From Ziziphus jujuba (lineage: Eukaryota > Streptophyta > Magnoliopsida > Rosales > Rhamnaceae): DNA of 64,000 bases. The notes beneath the pieces are model-generated. The model saw only the letters and a list, made by a program, of their open reading frames with translations, ran no database searches and was not told where the DNA came from. The position numbers and the translations under genes are program-made. The stretch lies in assembly GCF_031755915.1 (NCBI RefSeq), contig NC_083379.1:16725501-16789500 (forward strand). Direction: 5' to 3'. Shown one piece after another: positions 1 to 11,266 of this stretch. Positions within the stretch are counted from its first letter, which is position 1. Each line of letters opens with the position of its first letter.

Positions 1-3000
1 TGCAAGTGATAGTGAATCCGAAGAGTTGTTTGTTGCTACTTGTTTTAGTAGCATCAAGAATGATGAAGGATGGATCATTGATAGTGGAGCAACACACCAT
101 ATGTCTCACAAGCATGAGTGGTTCACAAACTTGGATAGGAGCAGCCACAACAAAGTCAAAATTGGAAATGGAGCCTTGATGGAAGTGAAAGGCAAAGGAG
201 ATGTGGTGATACACACCACCAAAGGTATCAAAACTATCCATGATGTTCTCTATGTACCTTCTTTATGTGAGAACTTACTTAGTGTAGGTCAAATGCTTGA
301 GAACAAATATGCATTACACTTCTCAAACATGACATGCACTATAGTTGATCCACATGGAAATGAATTAATGTGTGTTGGAATGAAGAACAAGAATTTTAGG
401 TTGAATATGGATGAAAATGGTGCATCGGTTGCATTGAACACCAAAGTTGAGAACACCTCTCAACTTTGGCATAAAAGACTAGGCCATGCTAGCTTTAAGT
501 CATTGGTAGGCACACATGAACTTGTTAGAGACATGCCATTGGTGGAGAAGCAAGAACATGTGTGTGAAGTGTGTCAAAAAGGAAAGCATACTAGGCTAGC
601 ATTTCAATCTTGTTCTTGGAGATCAAAGGAGAAGTTAGGACTTATACATTCGGATATTTGTGGTCCTATGAGTGTTCCATCCTTAAATGGCAGCAAGTAT
701 TTCATAACTTTCATTGATGATTACTCAAGAATGTGTTGGGTGTATTTCCTTGAAAGAAAATCACAAGCTTTGGAGAAGTTTGTAGAATTTATGAAGTTAG
801 TGCAAAATCAATCCGGTTGCACTATAAAGGTGTTAAGGACGGACAATGGTGGGGAATACACAAGTGAGGCTTTCAAACAACTTTGTAAGGATCATGGTAT
901 AGTTCATCAATTCACTACACCATACACACCACAAAAAAATGGTGTATGTGAAAGAAAAAACCGTACCATCATGGAGATGGCTAGATGTTTGTTGTTTGAA
1001 AGTGGCTTGCCAAAGAAGTTTTGGGCCGAAGGAGTTAATACATCCATCTACATCCAAAATAGGCTTTACTCCAAGTCTTTGAGAAGTAAAACCCCATTTG
1101 AGCTTTGGTTTGGATATAAGCCTTCTCTTGATCATCTAAGGGTATTTGGAAGCATTTGTTACATCCTAGTACCACAAGAGAAGAGAGGAAAGCTTGATGA
1201 AAGGTCACAAGTTGGTGTTTTCGTTGGCTATAGTGATGTGACCAAGGGATATAGAGTGTATAACTTGGAAACCAAGAAACTTGTGATAAGTAGAGATGTG
1301 AAAGTTGATGAGGAAGCTAAATGGGTTTGTAGTAAGGAGGAGTTGGCTAGTATGGATGAAGACAATCGGCTTGAAGCTCATGATAATGATGAGGAACAAG
1401 GAAATGATGAAGGTGCTGCCCATGATGATGAATATGATGAGAATGAGCTAGAAATCTCCATAGGGGCTGATTTGGAGATTGGTGATGGTGTGAGAGGCAC
1501 AAGACCTCTTAATGAGATTTATGAAAGGTGTAATGTGGCATTGAGTGATCCAATCAATGTCCATGAGGCTATGGCAAGAAAAGAGTGGAGACAAGCCATG
1601 CAAGATGAAATCGATGTGATAAACAAGAATGACACTTGGAGCTTGGTAACAAAACCGAAGGGAAAGAATGCTATTGGGGTGAAGTGGATCTTTAGGACCA
1701 AGTACAATCCGGATGGGTCCATAAATAAGCACAAGGCAAGGCTAATTGTCAAAGGATATGCACAACAAGCCGGTGTGGATTATGGAGAGACTTTTGCACC
1801 GGTTGCAAGGATGGAAACCATAAGACTTCTTCTTGCAATTTCGGCACAAAAGTCTTGGAAAGTATATCACCTTGATGTGAAGTCAGCCTTCTTGAATGGA
1901 ATATTGAAGGAGGAGGTCTATGTTGTGCAACCCGAAGGTTTTGTGAAGAAAGGAAGTGAAGAGAAGGTATACAAGCTACACAAGGCCTTGTATGGCCTTA
2001 AACAAGCTCCTAGGGCATGGTATGCCAAGATAGATGGTTTTTTGACAAAGCATGGATTTAGGAGGAGTCCTAATGAGCCTACATTGTATATTAGGACTCA
2101 TGGTTGCATGGTGTTGGTTTCTCTTTATGTTGATGACCTCCTAGTGACCGGTGGTAATGAGAAAGAAGTGAGCAATTTCAAAAGTGAGCTAGAATTGAAC
2201 TTTGAGATGTCTAGCCTTGGAGAGATGAAATACTTTCTTGGAATTGAAGTTGTCCAATCATCCAAGGGCATCTTCATATCTCAAGAAAGCTATGTGAAGG
2301 AGTTGCTTAAGAAGTTTGACATGGAAGATTGTAATAGCGTTGCCACACCTATGAATGAAGGCACCAAGTTGGTGAAGGATGATGATTCTCCAAAGGTAAA
2401 TCCTTTCATCTATAGAAGTTTAATTGGTAGCCTTTTATATGTATGCTCTACTAGACCGGATATCATGTTTAGTGTGGCTGTTTTGTCAAGATTTATGCAT
2501 AGTCCATCACAAAATCATCTTAGTTGTGCAAAAAGAATCCTAAGGTATTTGAAAGGTACTAGTGATTTTGGTATATGCTACAAGGATGGCATGAATGAAG
2601 CTTTGCTTGGTTATAGTGATAGTGATTGGGCTGGTTCTTTGGATGATAGCAAGAGCATATCGGGCTACATTTACACTCTTGGAAATGGTCCTTTCTCATG
2701 GAATTCCAAGAAGCAACAAACCGTTGCACAAAGCACCGCGGAAGCCGAGTATATTGCTTGCTCAAGTTGTGCTAATCAAGGTGTTTGGCTTAGGAAATTA
2801 TTGGAGGACTTGAGCTTGAAGCAAGAGGAAGCCACGGTAATATTGTGTGACAATACTTCAGCAATAGCAATTGCACAAAATCCAGTCCAACATGGGAGGA
2901 CCAAGCATATACCGGTCAAGTATCATTCCTTAAGGGAATTTGAAGCAAGTGGTGAAGTGAAGTTGGAGTATGTGACTTCCGAGGAGAACTTGGCGGATAT

Positions 3001-3088
3001 ATTCACCAAGCCATTGGGAAAGAAGAGATTTGAGATATTGAGAGGACTTCTCAATGTCTCATACAAAATTGCCAAGGAGGAGTGTTGA
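1..3088 (+). CDS. Ty1-copia polyprotein, pol part (5' end outside window)
   Basis: The frame is open from base 2 to a TGA at 3086-3088 (about 1028 residues), so gag and the true start lie upstream. Domains in order are: an aspartic protease with a DSGATHHM core (D codon at 80); a GAG-pre-integrase zinc region with LWHKRLGH and CEVCQKGKHTR; an integrase with D, D and E codons at 653, 842 and 950, giving the D-x62-D-x35-E spacing; a reverse transcriptase from about 1630 with YVDD at 2126-2137; and an RNase H with DSDWAG, STAEAEY and TKHIPVKYH. PR-INT-RT-RH order is diagnostic of copia. The product would copy and integrate the element through cytoplasmic particles. No stop or frameshift is visible, unlike the copia copy at 30.7-35.9 kb, so this copy is probably younger. 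The family call is certain; current activity is not known. Confidence 0.95.
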   Translation, partial: ASDSESEELFVATCFSSIKNDEGWIIDSGATHHMSHKHEWFTNLDRSSHNKVKIGNGALMEVKGKGDVVIHTTKGIKTIHDVLYVPSLCENLLSVGQMLENKYALHFSNMTCTIVDPHGNELMCVGMKNKNFRLNMDENGASVALNTKVENTSQLWHKRLGHASFKSLVGTHELVRDMPLVEKQEHVCEVCQKGKHTRLAFQSCSWRSKEKLGLIHSDICGPMSVPSLNGSKYFITFIDDYSRMCWVYFLERKSQALEKFVEFMKLVQNQSGCTIKVLRTDNGGEYTSEAFKQLCKDHGIVHQFTTPYTPQKNGVCERKNRTIMEMARCLLFESGLPKKFWAEGVNTSIYIQNRLYSKSLRSKTPFELWFGYKPSLDHLRVFGSICYILVPQEKRGKLDERSQVGVFVGYSDVTKGYRVYNLETKKLVISRDVKVDEEAKWVCSKEELASMDEDNRLEAHDNDEEQGNDEGAAHDDEYDENELEISIGADLEIGDGVRGTRPLNEIYERCNVALSDPINVHEAMARKEWRQAMQDEIDVINKNDTWSLVTKPKGKNAIGVKWIFRTKYNPDGSINKHKARLIVKGYAQQAGVDYGETFAPVARMETIRLLLAISAQKSWKVYHLDVKSAFLNGILKEEVYVVQPEGFVKKGSEEKVYKLHKALYGLKQAPRAWYAKIDGFLTKHGFRRSPNEPTLYIRTHGCMVLVSLYVDDLLVTGGNEKEVSNFKSELELNFEMSSLGEMKYFLGIEVVQSSKGIFISQESYVKELLKKFDMEDCNSVATPMNEGTKLVKDDDSPKVNPFIYRSLIGSLLYVCSTRPDIMFSVAVLSRFMHSPSQNHLSCAKRILRYLKGTSDFGICYKDGMNEALLGYSDSDWAGSLDDSKSISGYIYTLGNGPFSWNSKKQQTVAQSTAEAEYIACSSCANQGVWLRKLLEDLSLKQEEATVILCDNTSAIAIAQNPVQHGRTKHIPVKYHSLREFEASGEVKLEYVTSEENLADIFTKPLGKKRFEILRGLLNVSYKIAKEEC
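3074..3082 (+). other. Polypurine tract of the copia element
   Basis: The purine run AAGGAGGAG lies directly before the TGTTG that opens the 3' LTR and overlaps the last codons of pol. This is the expected site of plus-strand DNA priming. The call rests on sequence and position only. Confidence 0.75.
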
Positions 3089-4117
3089 AGTGTGGCAATT
3101 TTGCCACTTGATGGTGCATGTCATCGGCTAGCATGCACACCTTGGTATCAAATCCTTTCCTTTTATGAGTTTATATTTCTTTGTATGTTTTTAATTGATG
3201 CAAGGTATATTTTGATAATGTTTTGTGCCTAAGTTATGTATGTAAAATTATAGGCAAAATTATGCACAAAAGAGTAGGAATGTTATGCTTGAAATGCCTA
3301 TGGTGCTGGATTCATAATTTCCAGCAACATAGTTCCACTATTTATCGTATATATCAGGTTGCAAATGGAGTTTTGGGCTGCAATTTTGAGGGATGTCTAC
3401 AGACATATATAGAAGACTATGGTTCAAAATTCAGGTCCAAATGACATGGGAAAGTCCATTTTCTATTCCAAACAGATTGCTGTATCTGATGGGCCCAGTA
3501 TGCAGAGTTTGGGTCAGCTTTGGAGCTGTTTGGCCCATGATCCGGTTCCAGAACTTTCCTAGCTCTTGGAACAATATTTATTGATGACCAAGGATGCTTC
3601 CAACGAAGTTTCATAAGCAGATACAAAGGGGAACTAAGTAGGTGAAGCTAGTTTGGTTGTTTACCCAAACTAGTTAAACAATAAGAACTTAGTTCAAACC
3701 ATATGCCACTTTTCACTATATTTGGAATAGACATGTTGCAGCTGGTTTTTGACTCTTTTGTGTATGAAAAGTTAGGTGTTGACCATTTTACTTTTTAAAT
3801 TTCAAATACTTTACTCATTTTGTAAGCTCACATGCTTGGCATGTGTGAACTAGTTGTAATTTCAAGCTTATATTGTAAAATGAATGAAATGGCTATACAT
3901 CCAAGCCTTATTTTCAAAAGCCAATGTGTTCCTCTTCTTCTTATCTCTTCTTCAACACCTTAGAACACTTTAGGAACCCTAAAAACCAGAAAACACCATA
4001 ACCAAAACCTAAAAACACAACTCACACACAACCATTCGCAAGAGCATCACCAAAAGCTTGCTTGTTGCTAACACTTCAAGCTAGCTTGCTCTTGGTCATA
4101 ACCTTCTCACCCCAACA
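3083..4117 (+). mobile_element. 3' LTR of the copia element
   Basis: It starts TGTTG right after the polypurine tract and ends CAACA, a 5-bp terminal inverted repeat with TG...CA ends, at 1035 bp. Its length and layout match the 1024-bp LTR at 30725-31748, including the text CTCTTGGTCAT shortly before the end. A hairpin (GTGGCAA, 3092-3098, with TTGCCAC, 3101-3107) lies 9 bp in, and a second (CACATGC, 3829-3835, with GCATGTG, 3839-3845) lies just before a TATA-like TTATATTG near 3869. A run of 13 C follows. An alternative end at the CAACA of 4130-4134, beyond the C run, cannot be excluded because the 5' LTR is outside the window. Confidence 0.8.
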
Positions 4118-5654
4118 CCCCCCCCCCCCCAACATGGGTAAAACCCTCTTCTCCCTTTTTCTTCTTCTCCTTTCTAGGTCTCTCTCTTCCTCTCTCTCTC
4201 CCCTTCTCCCCTCCTTTCTCTATTGGGTCCTACGGGAAAGCCTGTCTCCTGCTGTCGGATGGTCACATGCACTGGCCAGCATGTGACTCATAGCTGAGCA
4301 ACCTCGATCGTCCGATTTTTGGCTGTTTGACTAGCAGACGCGTCGGAATCAGCGTCTCAACACCGACAATTGGCATGCCCTTTGTTGGCCTATTTTCTAA
4401 CTGTTATTGGTTGTGAGACCAGTCCTTCCCCCTAGTTTTCAACCCCTTGATCTCAAAAATGACCTTCATTCATCCAAATTTCAAACAATTTGTGAGATAT
4501 ATAAAGGGGAAATTTGGCTTAAAATTCCCGGCCATTTTTGGCCACCGGTGAAATTGAGGCTAATGGAGGTTGGTAATGTGTTTTTTTGTCTCTTTAGCTT
4601 GCTAATGATATTTTGTTTGCGAATTATGATGGTGTATTTGAAAAGTTGCTATTTTGGGTAATTATTATATTAAATGTGGAAAAAATCAAAATTTAAATTA
4701 AATTGTATATATATGTGTTTTTATGTACACATGTGTATGGTTATGTTTGTACTTACATGCATTTAATATATATGTGTGTATATATATATATGGTGATGTA
4801 TACAAATATATGGTGATGTGTGAATACGGAGTGTGATTATTAATTGTTGATTTATTTTACAATTATGTTTATTTTGCATAATAAATTCTATTTATGTGAA
4901 ATTAGATTATATGTGAATTTTATGTGAGTGATCCTCTTTCAAAATTATTTGGATTGTTAAATTAAACATATTTTGTGTCAATTAAATATTTGAAAGTATA
5001 TATTTTATGTGCCGGATATTTAATAAAATTTATATTTGAATTTATGATGCCAAATTGGGATGTTAATTAAATATTTGAAAAAATATATTTTATGTGCCAG
5101 ATATCTAATAAAATTTATATTTCAATTTATGATGCCAAATTGGGATAAATTACAAATATATGTTGCATCAAATTTATATTTTGATTTTAAAGAAATTATG
5201 GATTTAAAATTTGGTTGAATTAATGTTAAACTTTATTGTTGAATTAATGTGCAAATTAAACATATTATTTTATGAGTTTAAATATATATAAATTTATATA
5301 AATTTTCAGGTGATTTTAAATGATGTTTTGTATAAATAAAGTTCAAGGAAATTTATGAAATATTGGTATTAAATTATTGAGCTCAAGAATGCATATTTAT
5401 GTATTTAAACAATTATGGATTTGATTTTATGGTGTTGAAAAATTTGTATATTTATATTGATAGATTTGTGATGATGGATTAAAAGAGAATTTGAAATTTT
5501 ATAGATTTGGTAAAAATGCATCAATTCAATCATATTTTATCAAAATTCAAATTTTATAATATTATAAAATTTTATAGTTTTTAGATACACCATACAGTAC
5601 TGGTATTCTGTACTGTATATGTGTTTGTGATTAGAGCGCAAGTTTATAGGGTCT

Positions 5655-6095
5655 TCCTAAGGGAGCTATCGACCTGAGGATAGGCAGGTATAATGTAGAG
5701 TGAGCATCAATTACCCCCCCCCCCCCCCCCTTCATGGTTAGGATGACTATTGAGTTTGTATGACCATCCTGTAGGTAATTGTTTATTATGGCTATCATAT
5801 GGGTGCCATGAATTTGAAGGTTGGCAAGTGTATTGCATAGTGAGTATTAGTCGCCTCCTTCATTGGCTTCAGGTGGCTATTATGGATCAGCGCGCAGGCT
5901 ATATTCAGGATCGTCCCCGTGAGGGTAGGTAAGTATAATGCAGAGTTAGCACCAGCCGTCTACCCCTTAGACGCAAGATGGTTGTCATTACGGATTAATG
6001 TGTAGATATGTATGTCCATCCTGTGGGAGTTATAGGTTCGAGGTATGGTAGGTATAATACACAGTGAGCATCAGCTGCCCTCATGGCCGACTGTT
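5655..6095. repeat. Degenerate tandem repeat of about 120 bp, four copies
   Basis: A motif like GGTAGGTATAATGCAGAGTG followed by AGCATCAG and a pyrimidine-rich run recurs near 5684, 5822, 5925 and 6045 (spacings about 138, 103 and 120). Between these, a 'GATGACTATT...GACCATCCTGT' text also recurs. One copy contains a 17-base C run (5714-5730). The array lies inside the reverse-oriented LTR. Confidence 0.6.
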
Positions 6096-6239
6096 TAACC
6101 ATGGCAGATTATAAGCATCAGCACCATTGGGATGCCAAGGCGACCAAATGCATGTTCTCTTTTTAACTTTCCCGTCAGGTAGTACTCGGGACGCCGAGCA
6201 TTGTCTAACACCACTTGTATATAGTATGATACATAAGTA

Positions 6240-6240
6240 T

Positions 6241-6275
<35 letters not shown>

Positions 6276-7066
6276 ATATTATATAATGTTTATATGCACC
6301 ACACCATACGAAGGCAGCGATCTGATGTGGTTCATGAAGAGCTAGCTTCATAACAATGTTGTCTGCGAGTCCAGAGGATCGGATGGCCATCATGGGCAAC
6401 CACCCCCGATCTATATTTATAGCAGAGTGGCGACGACAGCTGGAATCATGGACCACGTAACATGTTAAATGGTATCGTAGTACCTTCAATAGAAGTGTAC
6501 ATATTTCGTAACATGTTATGAAATTTAAAATATTATTTTATCTTATATTACCTTATTTATTCATAAATTAATTTCTTAGTATTATCCTTGTTGCTTTTAT
6601 TGTTATTACTATTGTCAATATTATTGTCGTTGCTAATATTGTTATCAATTATTATCATAATTATTATTATTAACTATTGAAACTATTCTAATTGCTATTA
6701 CTATTGTTATTATTGATTATTTCATTATTATTATTTTTGTTATTATCAATCATCATTATTATTATTGTACTTGTTATTACTATTTATCATGATTATTTTT
6801 ACTGTTATTTTCATTAATTATTATTATTTATCATTGATGTTGGTGTTAATTATTACTATAGTCATTATTATTAATTGTTGTAATTATTATTATTGTTATT
6901 AACATTGTTACTATGATTACTAATGTTTTTATTATTTATTTGTTTATTCATCATTGCTATCATTATTATTATTATTTGTTTTTATTATCATTATCATTAT
7001 TAGTATTACTACTATCATTATAATTTTTATTATTACTATCACTTATATTATTATTATCATCATCAT
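6240..7066. repeat. TA and ATT microsatellite-rich block in the LTR
   Basis: A (TA)n run sits at about 6244-6272. From about 6570 to 7066 the sequence is almost wholly interrupted ATT/TTG/ATC triplets. The solo LTR at 44247-47515 has the complementary triplet-rich blocks at 44660-44690 and 44880-45080, so this is a family feature. The long open frames across it are low-complexity artefacts. Confidence 0.7.
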
Positions 7067-7225
7067 CATACAGTACCTTCGGACAAATATAATAGCCTTT
7101 GGACGAGTGGTAGCCTTTGGCCAGGGGACATAGCCCTTGGGCAGGTGTGATTATGTGATAGTTCTTGGACAAATGATAGCCTTTGGGCAAGTATGATAAC
7201 CTTCGGGCAGATATGATTATATAAT
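7066..7225. repeat. Minisatellite with GCCTTTGGGCAAG core
   Basis: Six or seven degenerate units of about 17-27 bp read TAGCCTTTGGGCAAGTATGA or close to it. The same minisatellite appears in complement at about 44705-44860 in the solo LTR, where the unit reads TTGCCCAAAGGCTATCA. It has no apparent coding role. Confidence 0.6.
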
Positions 7226-7681
7226 TGCTATCAGACAAGTTATATTAATACTATTATTATTATTAAAATAATTGCTATTATTATTGTTAATGTGGTGGTT
7301 GTTTTGCTACCATGCTTTCTATATTACGTATTGGTATATTTGTAAAACGGTATTTGAAATGTATTTGGACTGTACGGCTCTAAGTGAATGGTGTGGGCAG
7401 ATGCGAAATAAAAAGATATTTGTGTTCTATTAAGTTATTCCTCATATCTATATATTTGTATTTTTCTATGGAAATCCTAGAAACTTATAGAATTATTTGT
7501 AGTAAGGTGGGAGGGATAAGGTGATGCTATATAGGAATATTTTCATGCAGGAAATTTTTGGGACATGCTCTATCCTTAGGGAAGATACGGCTAGATTTTC
7601 TGTAGGATGGTCTGGTAGGGTTTCTCCTGAGATCAAGGCTTATTTAGGGTTCCGGAAAGAGATCTTGGATGGGTCACGACA

Positions 7682-8701
7682 TTACTTCTTTCCTTTTGCA
7701 TGTGTTTTGGGTGACTTTTACTGCATCTTGCATCTTGAATGTGTTTTTGTCACCTCAACTCAATAATAATTAAAAGCAAATCCTTTTGCATGTAGTCTAT
7801 ACTTTAAAAGTAAAATAGATTGAATCGTTTGTAAATGATGGAGTTATGTTAAGCAATCTGGTGGTATCATGAACAAAAGTATCCGCGTAGATATGCCTCT
7901 TTCATCATAAATGGATTCTCTTATTAAAGGTAGAATTTTGATGGCAATGATATCTCAATCCTAACAAAATTTAGTGCGTTGTTTTGAAGGGTGATGTTGG
8001 GTTACCTAGATGTCATTGTTGGGCTACTCCACATGTCAACATTGTTTACTCTTGGTATTAGCTTTGGATTTCTCCAAATGTCAATGTTGCATTGCTCTAG
8101 ATGTTAATGTTCTGTTAGTCGAGATGTCAGACCATGACTTATCATTTCATTCTTCATTGTTGACAACTAAAGCTCTTGTGTTTGGTACACACTTTTCTAT
8201 GAATGACACCGCCCTCAATGTTGTACTTCAAAGTGCTTGGTTAGAATCCTATAATCAACTTTGGTGAGACCTAGTATGCCTATATAGCATCTGACAGGCG
8301 GCTTCAACCTCCAATATACTTGTACACTTTTTATAATAGGATTATTGATAGCTTATACTTTAAAAAAAAAAAAAAAGAATTGTATTTTTCACTCACAACC
8401 ACATAAAGAATTTCATACATTATCAATTTATGCTCTAAGAAAAAGTTGAACACAACAGCCACAATTGTTTTATGCACTTGCTTTTCATGGATGAACAGAT
8501 TCAATAATATACGGCCACCAAATATAAATGATTATGGCATTTACATGTCTTGAAGTGTCATGACAAGTTTATATTTGAGAGTGTCATATGCTTGGCTTCC
8601 TCAATATTTTTTCACAAAGCTTGTGGTCCATTTTTCATTAATCAACATAACTTCATCGCATCTAATGTTTGAGGTTAAGGATTTGTTGAAGTGGTGCTGC
8701 A
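7682..8701. other. Intergenic DNA, no gene seen
   Basis: Unique-looking, moderately AT-rich sequence. The only structure is a weak tandem array of about 24 bp at 7993-8130, with units like ATGTTGGGTTACCTAGATGTC, and an A run near 8362-8375. The small open frames here show no recognisable domain. Confidence 0.5.
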
Positions 8702-9353
8702 TGTTAGAGAATCATGGCAAGTGTTAGCCATGAAACATGCAAAACCGAGACCAAGGCAAGGTAAAAGCTGAAATGCCTTTGCTGAAATCATTAACATAGT
8801 TTGTTTCATATTTGGTTTATATTTTAATTCTAGCAAATTGTGTAATCTAGGCTAGATAAGTTGGTGCACAAAGACACCAAAATATGTTGTTTAAAGTATA
8901 CTAGCCAAATTAGGGTTTAAGAACAACCAAGCACCAAGATGACATGGAAAGCACCTTGGTGATAAGGATGGTGACATGGAAGCTACTTGGTGACATGGAG
9001 CTTCACCATTCGGCCTTTCTCTCAACCAATGCATGGAAGGACATGTGTCATCATGCATGAGGACTACTTCACCATGAAGCAACTAATGAGACAGCAACAC
9101 TTGTCAACCAACCATGATGCATGTGGCAAAGTTACTTTACACATGTGGTTTTGCTTCATCATGAAGGACTTGTTTGTATTGGTCCTTAAAACTGGTCATG
9201 GTGTGCTTCCACACCTATTTTGTATGCTATAAATATGTATTACAGTTCAATGAATGAATATATTGAATTTTGGAGAAATATACCTTAATTTCCATTTGAA
9301 ACCAAGAGAACACTAAAATCGGCCTTGTTACAAATTTTCAGCATCTTATTACA
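8702..9353 (+). mobile_element. Possible solo or partial copia-like LTR
   Basis: It starts TGTTAGAG. A perfect 7-bp stem (TCATGGC, 8712-8718, with GCCATGA, 8727-8733) lies about 10 bp in, as in the other two copia LTRs. A TATA box (TATAAATA near 9229) comes late in the element and is followed by AATGAATGAA text like that in LTR 3083-4117. The right end is uncertain (ATTACA near 9353 is one choice), no target duplication was found, and no primer site follows. This is inference from layout. Confidence 0.35.
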
Positions 9354-9489
9354 TCAAAGCCGAGATACACCTTCACTCCAAATCAATTTCGATCCTTCAT
9401 ACCTTGTTTTCTTTTGATTAACCTTGCCCTAATTCTTTCATTGCATACTCTGGGTTTATCAGATTTACTTGATTCTTCCAATCCATCAA

Positions 9490-9785
9490 TGCTTGGATAA
9501 AAATTCTCCAAATTGAGTGCTGCAAGCTTCAAATTTGATGGATCATTGGATTTATCTAATGCTTGGATAAAGACTTTTTGGGTTAAGTATTATACATTTG
9601 AATTTGGTTGACAATTGGATTCCTCTATCTTGTCAATGCGTAGGTGATCTCGAAACTAGGTATTGCATGCTTCGAGTTTGGTTGACGATTGAATTTGTCT
9701 GACTTGTTAATGCTTGGATAATAACTCTCCAAATTGATTGTTGCATGTCTCAGATTTGGTGAACTGTTGGATTCTTCCATTGCAT
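9490..9785. repeat. Tandem repeat of about 74 bp, four degenerate copies
   Basis: Units start near 9490, 9560, 9637 and 9711. Each begins TGCTTGGATAA or a variant, continues CTCCAAATTG...TTGCATGCTTC, and ends with TTTGGTTGACGATTGGATT. Units differ by roughly a quarter of positions, so the array is old. Confidence 0.65.
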
Positions 9786-11266
9786 CTTACTCTTTAATGA
9801 TAACAAATCCTTCATTCCATGGGTTTGCTTCTAGGTATATGATGTCATAACTTCAAGCAAGACCATAAATATATTTATTTAACAAAGTCATCAAGCTTTA
9901 CTTATCTTTATTCGAGAGTTAAGCATTTATGAAAAATTGGTCCCGTATTTTCAAATAGTGTTGAGTTTATCATTTTAAGTCCTTTTGTAACAACTATAGC
10001 TTTATCTTGCATTGATTTAGATGCTGATACAAGTTGTATAAATACCTCGTTTCATTTCCACATCACTTCTTGCCCCAATTAGTTGCTAACATCCAAATGT
10101 AAATCCTCTGATCACTTGAGCTTGTCCTGGATTTGGCATGTTGTTGGATCATTCCTTAACTTTTTTATGTTTTTAATGACCGTTTAAGAGTTGTGAACAA
10201 GGTTCCATCTCTTTCTTAAACATAAAGTTTTTTTGTCTGGCAAGGTGACTTTGACATATTTAGGTTGAAAGATTAAAACTCCAGCATGCACAATATCTCT
10301 CTGTCTCATTTTTTTTTCACTTATTGTCTTTCTTAAATCATCATTTTCGAATGTCTCCCATGGTGGTAAAAGAGTCTTATAGGCTTTAAATTGCTATCTA
10401 GTGCTATTATAAACTCTTCATAGAATTCGACATCTTCATAATAAGTTTCTAAATGGTCGAATGAGGTAGGAGCAGCAACAATCTAGCTTAGCTTTATCCT
10501 AAGGCATTGCCTTCATGTGTTGATTATATGTTGAGACCATTATCTTTTGTCTATTGAGCCATCATCTTGAGCTCCCTTTAGATGTAGCCTATCATAGTCT
10601 TTGAAGCTTTCTAGAATCCAATGATGATAATTTTGTTTTTAAATTTCTTGTTTCTAGTATTTTTTTTTTGGCGGCATCTAGGACTCTAAGAGGAATGACA
10701 TTGTAAAATGACTTATGGGCCAATGCTCTCTAGACATAATATTCGTTCACCATTACTTCAAGATATAAGGGTCTTTTGTAATTTGAATAGGGTGTTTCAT
10801 GTCCACAAGCATGAATACGATAACGTGAGATGATTTCAAAAACACCATCATTCTTTTAGCTTCATTGTTATAACATTGTAGTCTAAGATGAAAGAAGATT
10901 CTCATAAGTGCCCTTGTCGCTACTAATCACACTTGCAATCTGAATCCAAGTTAATTGAATAATAACTTGAATTGTGGAATTTGTTGCAGTGCTTATGCTA
11001 TTGTTATTAGCATATTGCTTTGAGTTGGATCGTCTATTTCAACATTGAATTTTCGCTCCTTTGTGTGAAAAATACTAGTCAAATTTTCCACCATAGTTTC
11101 CCTTGGATGAATTGTTTTCTTTAGATTTAGCTTGACAACATCATCATTTGGATCATGCTTTGCATCATCTCCATTCTCCTCACCATATCTTGATTTTTCC
11201 AAATTTACCAAACTTGGGTTAACTTTATTGGAAAAAATTCTTTTGAATTGACTTTTCATAGGTTTC
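9786..11266. other. Intergenic DNA, no gene recognised
   Basis: No domain, splice-consistent gene or element end could be supported. A minus-strand frame at 10993-11328 (111 codons, rich in N, K and D) matches no family I know, and its start falls in the 31-bp repeats that follow. It may be a decayed transposon body. Confidence 0.4.

Larger units (their letters stand above)
4118..7681 (-). mobile_element. Large gypsy-type LTR copy, reverse orientation, one end lost
   Basis: Read on the minus strand this starts TGTCGTGACCCATCC at 7681 and tracks the two solo LTRs at 44247-47515 and 51932-54565. Shared landmarks are the CTTTCCGGAACCCTA text near the start, the ATT-rich block, the 'GCCTTTGGGCAAG' minisatellite, the GATGCACCATAC block near 5585 and the GTGAGACC...AATTTGGC block at 4410-4520. 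The end that would read TGTTACA is missing: homology fades at the C run next to the copia LTR, so the copia element probably inserted here or replaced it. It carries no coding domain. The family has 2.6-3.5 kb LTRs; gypsy is inferred from the 5-bp target duplications and the TGT...ACA ends of the other copies, not from any pol gene. Confidence 0.65.

Noticed and set aside
833..2765. Minus-strand open frames inside the copia pol
   Set aside because: They are shadows of the plus-strand polyprotein, with no domain of their own.
7066..7225. CRISPR-like array
   Set aside because: Units are degenerate, lack unique spacers of equal length, and lie inside a plant LTR.
6972..7238. Minus-strand Asn/Asp-rich frame
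   Set aside because: It is a product of triplet repeats and the minisatellite within the LTR.
9517..9524. GTGCTGCA matching bases just left of the LTR-like start at 8702, as a possible target duplication
   Set aside because: The bases before it do not end in CA, and the site lies inside the 74-bp tandem array, so the match is probably chance.
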